A stretch of 64,000 nt of DNA from NCBI GenBank assembly GCA_947652115.1, contig OX393565.1:24799003-24863002 (forward strand). The letters are read 5' to 3'. Below, piece by piece: positions 61,901 to 64,000 of the stretch; the first letter of the stretch is position 1; every line of letters starts with the position of its first letter. The notes beneath the pieces were generated by a model, which searched no databases, was not told the origin of the DNA, and saw only the letters and a program-made list of their open reading frames with translations. Origin of the DNA: Blastomussa wellsi. Lineage: Eukaryota > Cnidaria > Anthozoa > Scleractinia > Plerogyridae. The translations under genes were made by a program, and so were the position numbers.

Positions 61901-63838
61901 TAAGAGGTCCGGTGGAATTAGCCTGCGTTGCAGCCGGACGTGTCACATAATCCTCGGTATCGGCGGTTTTGTCCGTCTGCGACGCAGGCTAGGTGGAATA
62001 CGCTTAGTGAATTCGTATAAAGCTGGCTAAGGAGGTGAGCACCAGGCTTTGAGCCAAGCCGTAGTGTATGTATAGGTGTCGGGCCCAAAACAGGATAATA
62101 CAGTCAACTCTCTCTAAGACGGACACCATCGGGACCGGCCTCAGCTGTCCGTCTTAGAGAGGTGTCTGGCTTATAGAGTCGGCGTGACATGACCCCAGGA
62201 ATTTCCAGCTAAGAGAGCAAGAAAATAACTGTTTTAGATTACAATACAATTCGATTGTCACCTCCAAGTTATTTTTTTAATGGCCGGGACAATAACTGAT
62301 TTAATTTTAATTAGTACTGTATGTATTTCGCCGGACAAGAAAAGAGCTGTCAGTTGATCGTCTGGTGTTATGGTGCCTAATACCAAATATGTAAGTTTAC
62401 GTAGGTCGACCTATCTCTTGGTGGAGACGTATCACCGCCATTGTGGACGACGTCGTACGTGCATAGCACGCGCCCGCGAGACGTGCCTTTAAAAACAGAC
62501 CCAAAACAGGATAAAATTCCTTATGAAGTTTCTACATACACAGAATGCCCACTACCAAAGTAAGAGAAATGGAGTAGCTTTGTGGGCAAAATAACAAAGC
62601 TGAGTTTTAAGGGAGCTGATTTGTTAGTACTGGTATTAATAGGGAGCTTAAGAAACCACGATGGCGAAGTCGTGGGCAATGTCGATTAAAATCGATTATT
62701 TTACCCACAAATCTCGCGGTACCCTAAAGTCATTTACTTTGTTTATCACTGTCAAAGCTATCACCAAACTGAATCTATGAATTCGAAATAAAAATTTAAA
62801 AGTTAGCCGTCGTGTTGTTGCTTTTCAGAGGACGGCAAAGGACGTAGACAGCCATTGTTCTCCTCATTAAACCTTTTGTTTTATGACGTTGCCGTTGCCG
62901 TCGTGGTTTTCTTAAGCTCCCTAAATATAATGGTGAATGCAGTATGTCAATGCACTCCTAAACGAAACGACCCCTAATTTCGGACTAACAAATTTCGCGT
63001 CCCCTGTATTCAAAACCACCCTCGTACCGGGCGCCTTCTTTCCCCTTGACCAACAGCCGATCAGGAAACGAGCGACCCTGTAAAGATCCAATTTGAAGTC
63101 AGAAAATATCGTACTCCCGGTTGAACTGCGCATGCGTAGCTTTGAAAAGCTTGACCCGACTCAATCTCATCCCCAGGGCCCGCTTTTTTTTGGTCAGCAA
63201 CAAGAACGTGGACACTGACCAGGACCGATTTTTGGAGCATGCGCATGGTGAAAGTCAATGAAATGCGGACTTCCGGGATCAGTCCTGGCCAGAGTCCGCG
63301 TTCTTAGTGTTGACCAAGAAAAGCAGGCTCTGGGGACGACATTGGACCCGACGGACATGGAATTTTACTTCCAGTCATTTTCTTAGTCTTCTAAACCAAT
63401 CAAAAGAGATCCTGTAACGGAATTTTCGCGAGTCGCTCGTTTCGTTAAGCCTGTGCATTAAGGAACAAATACTCGAGGAGCGAGATTGATTCAAAACAAA
63501 AATGAATTGGATATGACAACTTTTTATGGAGAAATTAAAATTTAAAGAGAACATTTTTTCAAAAGCCTCTCCTCAGATCTTTGAGTTCCCAAGAGACCAA
63601 TCTGCTCTCAAAGGCAGCACCGTCAATTTTACCTGCAAAGCCAAAGGTATTCCAAATCCGAAAGTGTCGTGGAAATTTAATAATGGCAACCTTTCCTCGA
63701 CTGTCATTCAACACGACATCCAGAACGGGTTATCACTACTGTTGACAAATATCAAAAAAGACTTGGAAGGAAAGTATCAGTGTGTAGCAGAAAACCAAAT
63801 AAGTGTAACATCTTCCACGGCAATTCTGACTGTGCTAG
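35604..63838 (+). CDS. Modular extracellular protein: signal peptide, LDLa x2, micro-exon linker, TSP1, Ig (3' end off the right edge)
   Basis: Domain exons: 35604-35667 (signal peptide [20 protein letters not shown]), 36812-36919 (LDLa), 37954-38064 (LDLa), 61314-61388 plus 61802-61858 (TSP1 in two parts), 63566-63838 (I-set Ig). Every intron between them is phase 1, the classic phase of shuffled extracellular modules. Between 38064 and 61314 lie 25 micro-exon candidates of 3, 6 or 12 nt, listed separately. The gene continues beyond the window, so a membrane anchor cannot be judged. A perfect acceptor directly before the first ATG (ttccttctgaacag) implies an upstream exon; 34674-34764 is a candidate that would join in frame. 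The role is unknown; the domains suggest cell-surface or matrix adhesion or recognition. The domain exons are secure; that they form one transcript is inferred from strand, order and phase. Confidence 0.85.
36812..36919 (+). CDS. LDL-receptor class A repeat 1
   Basis: One whole LDLa module of about 36 residues with six cysteines in the usual order: [13 protein letters not shown], then HWRC, NNC and the GDNSDEQC calcium-loop signature. The first loop acidic residue is Asn here (CNGYNNC), so calcium binding may be altered. Phase 1-1 exon. Confidence 0.95.
37204..37310. mobile_element. Short retroposon-like repeat, fragment
   Basis: Carries the ataattt...atcaactgggttgataatg start and the ctgacgtttcgagcgttagc core. 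Ends in a small hairpin (cttcgtcggagcg / cgctccgacgaag). Lies in the intron between the two LDLa exons. Confidence 0.65.
37954..38064 (+). CDS. LDL-receptor class A repeat 2
   Basis: Second LDLa module, phase 1-1: [30 protein letters not shown]. It ends with a single T after the last Cys codon and donor GTAAGT, the upstream border of the micro-exon array. Confidence 0.95.
39175..40275. mobile_element. 1.1-kb hAT-like non-autonomous element with 8-bp target duplication
   Basis: Inverted ends CCCAGGGGGGTACTCAAAAT and CCCAGGGGGGGTACTCAAAA; direct repeat GGTATGTG at 39167-39174 and 40276-40283. Subterminal regions repeat ccaaaaaaatac. No transposase frame. Lies between LDLa 2 and the first micro-exon. 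Confidence 0.85.
40590..40745. repeat. (TGAC)n microsatellite
   Basis: Tandem gactgactgactgattgact units, about 155 bp. Confidence 0.95.
41176..41178 (+). CDS. 3-nt micro-exon CAA
   Basis: Acceptor gggacaatcag, exon CAA, donor GTAAGTG. A T-rich tract (tttgtcttttttatg) precedes it. First clear site after LDLa 2, 3.1 kb downstream. Confidence 0.65.
41795..43715. repeat. (CCTCA)n pentanucleotide array, about 1.9 kb
   Basis: Nearly pure CCTCA with CCTTA, CCACA and CATCA variants. Two unique-sequence islands (aagaccctgagagatgataa at 42841 and 43319) recur with a period of 478 bp, so the array also has a higher-order repeat. Confidence 0.97.
43758..43760 (+). CDS. 3-nt micro-exon ACT
   Basis: Acceptor aaatacaccag, exon ACT, donor GTAAGA, behind a very strong pyrimidine tract right after the CCTCA array. 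Confidence 0.6.
44375..44377 (+). CDS. 3-nt micro-exon GCA
   Basis: Acceptor catatatctag, exon GCA, donor GTAAGTAAA; pyrimidine tract about 40 nt upstream. Confidence 0.6.
44856..44858 (+). CDS. 3-nt micro-exon AAT
   Basis: Acceptor ctccttattcag, exon AAT, donor GTGAGTATA. Confidence 0.6.
45036..45038 (+). CDS. 3-nt micro-exon GCG
   Basis: Acceptor gggacaatcag, identical over 11 nt to the one at 41175; donor GTAAGTAAA. A long CT tract (tttcttctctctctg) lies upstream. Confidence 0.7.
45080..45249. mobile_element. 170-bp fold-back MITE
   Basis: TAGGCCATTTCCGAGTTCTC inverted at the right end; inner arms aaaacgagtctaagtgcgaa / ttcgcacttagactcgtttt pair exactly. Confidence 0.9.
45250..45475. 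repeat. GGAACACC-type tandem repeat in inverted halves
   Basis: gaacaccgtccagaacacc units up to about 45360, then ttccgggtgttcc-type units in the opposite orientation after a poly-A spacer. Confidence 0.85.
45551..45553 (+). CDS. 3-nt micro-exon CTG
   Basis: Acceptor catacaaaccag, donor GTAAGTAAT; tract ttttttctccttttc lies about 32 nt before the AG. Confidence 0.65.
45961..45963 (+). CDS. 3-nt micro-exon GCT (left copy of the 786-bp duplication)
   Basis: Acceptor gaaactaaccag, donor GTAAGTAAC. An identical copy sits at 46747 on the other side of the assembly gap. Confidence 0.65.
46301..46500. other. Assembly gap (200 N)
   Basis: Run of 200 N. A round length usually means unknown gap size. 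Confidence 0.99.
46747..46749 (+). CDS. 3-nt micro-exon GCT (right copy, possibly an assembly duplicate)
   Basis: Same acceptor and donor as the site at 45961, exactly 786 bp downstream. It may be the other haplotype rather than a separate exon. Confidence 0.45.
47397..47460. repeat. (AT)n microsatellite, 64 bp
   Basis: Uninterrupted TA/AT dinucleotides. Confidence 0.98.
47544..47546 (+). CDS. 3-nt micro-exon CTT
   Basis: Acceptor tctgaatttag, donor GTGAGTATT; upstream tract tttattatttttcatttcctt. Confidence 0.55.
47785..47787 (+). CDS. 3-nt micro-exon GCT
   Basis: Acceptor gcaatcatcaag, donor GTAAGTTG. The AAG acceptor is weaker than the CAG of most other sites. Confidence 0.55.
48091..48093 (+). 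CDS. 3-nt micro-exon GGA
   Basis: Acceptor gatataaatcag, donor GTAAGTAG; strong tract cctttttttctcttgcttgc upstream. Confidence 0.65.
48378..48380 (+). CDS. 3-nt micro-exon ACC
   Basis: Acceptor tggacaatatag, donor GTAAGTAT; long tract cctttttccttttattcctg upstream. Confidence 0.65.
48737..48748 (+). CDS. 12-nt micro-exon GCACACCAAGCT
   Basis: Acceptor tttctttgctag, donor GTAAGTATT. An inner AAG would leave only CT (2 nt) and break the frame, so the 12-nt reading is preferred. In phase 1 it adds Thr-Pro-Ser plus a split codon. Confidence 0.5.
48808..48980. repeat. Repeat with gacgtcacggcggccat, copy 2
   Basis: gtgacgtcacggcggccatt, gggaattaaactctattttc, gagcgaaaacactctatata. Inside the micro-exon region. 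Confidence 0.7.
49500..49850. repeat. Repeat of 'ataccctgtctagg' units
   Basis: Several degenerate units (cataccctgtctaggacgac, cataccctgtttaggccagc, ccataccctacccagcggca) ending in a C run of about 15. A related stretch lies at 1680-1790. Non-coding, within the micro-exon region. Confidence 0.65.
50152..50154 (+). CDS. 3-nt micro-exon CTG
   Basis: Acceptor gctggaaaatcag, donor GTAAGTAAA; tract ctatttttcttttgg upstream. Confidence 0.65.
50194..50303. mobile_element. 110-bp fold-back element
   Basis: gaagcctaagccatgg at the left, ccatg-type ends with aaggcttc at the right; inner arms gaaatgtagaaaacac / gtgttttctacatttc are exact. Confidence 0.8.
50455..50576. mobile_element. Fold-back element, copy 1 of the ttgaataacaata family
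   Basis: ttgaataacaatatttgata and gatacatccttagcctc, inverted at the right end. Second copy at 59584-59731. Confidence 0.8.
50779..50781 (+). CDS. 3-nt micro-exon AGC
   Basis: Acceptor ccggacaaatcag, donor GTAAGTAAA; tract cctctttttttctg upstream. Confidence 0.65.
51148..51437. mobile_element. 290-bp inverted-repeat MITE
   Basis: cttcgtcacgcgttccttcc left and ggaaggaacgcgtgacgaag right are exact inverses; the wider ends pair imperfectly. Confidence 0.85.
51745..51747 (+). CDS. 3-nt micro-exon AGG
   Basis: Acceptor cggatacccag, donor GTAAGTAG. A second AG inside would shorten the exon to 1 nt, so CAG is taken as the acceptor. Confidence 0.6.
52541..52546 (+). CDS. 6-nt micro-exon GTGTGG
   Basis: Acceptor gaccaataag, donor GTGAGTATT, tract cttctatcttttcctg upstream. 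This is the only 6-nt member; the border is less certain because GTG repeats offer other donors. Confidence 0.45.
52738..53104. mobile_element. MITE AGGGAGCTTAAGC, copy 1
   Basis: Ends AGGGAGCTTAAGC / GCTTAAGGTCCCT with inner acgacggcaacg and cgtcgccgtcgtc. Second copy at 62641-62922. Confidence 0.8.
53292..53512. mobile_element. 221-bp fold-back element containing a tRNA-like B-box on both arms
   Basis: Outer arms aacactactggaacaaagac / gtctttgttccagtagtgtt pair. The inner part holds gggattcgaacccacggcct, the inverse of a tRNA B-box, and cagaggccgtgggttctcg on the other arm. Confidence 0.85.
53673..54012. mobile_element. 340-bp fold-back element with about 130-bp near-perfect arms
   Basis: 53673-53802 is the near-exact inverse of 53883-54012; the loop is 80 bp. 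Lies between micro-exons GTGTGG and ATC; the right arm ends about 70 bp before the latter. Confidence 0.92.
54081..54083 (+). CDS. 3-nt micro-exon ATC
   Basis: Acceptor ttggacaattaag, donor GTAAGTATC; tract ttcttcttttttatcttttcc ends about 27 nt before the AG. Confidence 0.65.
54277..54279 (+). CDS. 3-nt micro-exon ACA
   Basis: Acceptor ctggaaaaatcag, donor GTAAGTATA; strong tract immediately upstream. Only 196 bp after the previous site. Confidence 0.65.
54420..54675. repeat. Second cluster of the gacaatttgttgaata repeat family
   Basis: attattcaacaaattgtcac and its inverse gacaatttgttgaataata, then atatcgtctgattttagcca as at 22030-22075. Lies between micro-exons ACA and CAC. Confidence 0.7.
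54919..54921 (+). CDS. 3-nt micro-exon CAC
   Basis: Acceptor tgtggaaaatcag, donor GTAAGTTG. The acceptor shares ggaaaatcag with the site at 50152. Confidence 0.65.
55248..55250 (+). CDS. 3-nt micro-exon CCG
   Basis: Acceptor ctgaacaaccag, donor GTAAGAAAA; tract ctttttctccttttgc upstream. Confidence 0.6.
56245..56247 (+). CDS. 3-nt micro-exon CTG
   Basis: Acceptor tgaatgatgcag, donor GTAAGTAAA. The pyrimidine tract is poorer than at most other sites. Confidence 0.55.
56760..56965 (-). mobile_element. Degenerate tRNA-like SINE
   Basis: Contains tggatgggatgccag near one end and a degraded tRNA-like head (GGCGGTGTGACGGTCAAATG) on the minus strand, resembling 27596-27752. Confidence 0.4.
57010..57273. 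mobile_element. MITE 'ggctacgtttacacgg', copy 1
   Basis: GGCTACGTTTACACGG / CCGTGTAAACATAGCC termini with interior gatccggttc-like repeats. Copy 2 follows 10 bp later. Confidence 0.85.
57284..57585. mobile_element. MITE 'ggttgcgtttacacgg', copy 2
   Basis: GGTTGCGTTTACACGG start; GTGTAAACACAGCC end; same interior style as copy 1. Confidence 0.85.
57748..57759 (+). CDS. 12-nt micro-exon ATACGAATGAAG
   Basis: Excellent acceptor (tctctcttttttggtttccag) but a weaker donor, GTAAAG. In phase 1 it adds Thr-Asn-Glu plus split codons. Confidence 0.5.
57984..59013. mobile_element. MITE with terminal inverted repeats, interrupted by a nested insertion
   Basis: Left end TTTAAAGTGCCCATGAAATG and right end reading GGCACTTTAAA are inverted. 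Inner arms also pair: the gttgctatggcgac and gttgccatagcaac regions, and both gatgacgtcat ends. Removing the nested insert restores the right arm. Confidence 0.75.
58643..58968. mobile_element. Short retroposon-like repeat, 326-bp copy nested in another element
   Basis: Flanked by CTTATTTTTCAATA at 58629-58642 and 58969-58982. It is inserted into the inverted-repeat element spanning 57984-59013. It carries the atcaactgggttgat motif near both ends in opposite orientation. Confidence 0.8.
59584..59731. mobile_element. Fold-back element, copy 2 of the ttgaataacaata family
   Basis: tttgaataacaatacttgat left; atcaagtattgttattcaaa right; shares cacacgaggctaag and the outer gcataaatg with copy 1. 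Confidence 0.8.
59978..59980 (+). CDS. 3-nt micro-exon TGG
   Basis: Acceptor ttgacggattag, donor GTGAGTACT; tract gctttttttttccatg upstream. Confidence 0.6.
60485..60487 (+). CDS. 3-nt micro-exon ATT
   Basis: Acceptor catgaataatcag, donor GTAAGTAAT; tract cgtttcttcttttttctcc about 26 nt upstream. Last site before the TSP1 exon. Confidence 0.65.
61072..61225. mobile_element. 154-bp fold-back MITE
   Basis: agacctttttaccgatacgg left; ccgtatcggtaaaaggtct right; inner tagctacttgaaac pairs with gtttcaagtggcta. Ends about 90 bp before the TSP1 exon. Confidence 0.88.
61314..61388 (+). CDS. Thrombospondin type 1 repeat, first half
   Basis: Reads [20 protein letters not shown] in phase 1: the WxxW tryptophan motif, CSKTCGAG core and basic strand of a TSP1 repeat. 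An in-frame TAA at 61310-61312 forces the exon to start at the AAG acceptor at 61313. Donor GTAAGA, phase 1. Confidence 0.9.
61802..61858 (+). CDS. Thrombospondin type 1 repeat, second half
   Basis: After acceptor ttttccccag the frame reads [19 protein letters not shown], the C-terminal cysteines of the TSP1 fold. Together with the previous exon it completes a somewhat short repeat. Ends in phase 1 at GTAAGT. Confidence 0.9.
62641..62922. mobile_element. MITE AGGGAGCTTAAG, copy 2
   Basis: Ends AGGGAGCTTAAGAAACCACG and its inverse (cgtggttttcttaagctccct). Intronic between TSP1 and Ig exons. Confidence 0.85.
63566..63838 (+). CDS. I-set immunoglobulin domain exon
   Basis: A 91-residue Ig module in one phase 1-1 exon: [20 protein letters not shown], then [16 protein letters not shown] with the first Cys and core Trp, and [12 protein letters not shown] with the second Cys. 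Acceptor aacattttttcaaaag, donor GTAAGT. The gene continues to the right. Confidence 0.93.
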
Positions 63839-64000
63839 GTAAGTACAAAACAGAACAACAGCAATATATACTGAGCGTTTGGCATTCGCCTTGGTCCTTT
63901 AATTATATATGAGGGAATCATTCCTTCACAAATTCATTAATAATGCATCTAGGTAAAACAACTACGCGAATTCCGAGCGAGAAAATTCTCTTAACGCCCG

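Overview
The window is animal nuclear DNA: AT-rich, with genes split into small exons by GT-AG introns, many palindromic MITEs, tRNA-derived SINEs and non-LTR retroelement fragments. Gene content and repeat types suggest a cnidarian, most likely an anthozoan such as a stony coral. That assignment is inference, since no species marker is present. One run of 200 N (46301-46500) marks an assembly gap.

Layout. (1) 571-11507, minus: most of an RTF1 homologue (Paf1 complex / RNA polymerase II elongation). Fourteen exons were placed with consistent phases; the 3' end runs off the left edge. (2) 11712-24663, plus: a complete ZFYVE1/DFCP1 homologue with a P-loop GTPase-like domain and two FYVE zinc fingers in eleven exons. 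It is divergent from RTF1 with only about 200 bp between start codons. A 5'-truncated, frameshifted LINE lies antisense in its second intron. (3) 26731-32062, minus: a five-exon gene for an unrecognised type II membrane protein with a short coiled-coil stalk and a C-terminal domain of about 200 residues. (4) 35604 to the right edge, plus: a secreted or membrane modular protein with a signal peptide, two LDLa repeats, a TSP1 repeat split over two exons and an I-set Ig domain, all joined by phase-1 introns.

The most striking content is the 23 kb between the second LDLa exon (ends 38064) and the TSP1 exon (starts 61314). It holds 22 sites of the form AG-NNN-GTRAGW, all on the plus strand and each behind a pyrimidine-rich tract. 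They read as an array of 3-nucleotide micro-exons. Three further candidates are 6, 12 and 12 nt. All lengths are multiples of three, so every subset keeps the reading frame. Full inclusion would give a linker of about 31 residues with no stop codon. I know of no described single-codon exon array of this kind; the nearest analogy is the micro-exon genes of schistosomes. Multi-step (recursive) splicing of one large intron is the main alternative.

The rest is dense repeat: hAT-like elements with 8-bp target duplications, two 240-bp copies of a TA-flanked MITE, several large fold-back elements, a 62-bp perfect palindrome, a 2-kb CCTCA pentanucleotide array, and a short retroposon-like family with 13-14 bp target duplications that carries a hammerhead-like motif.
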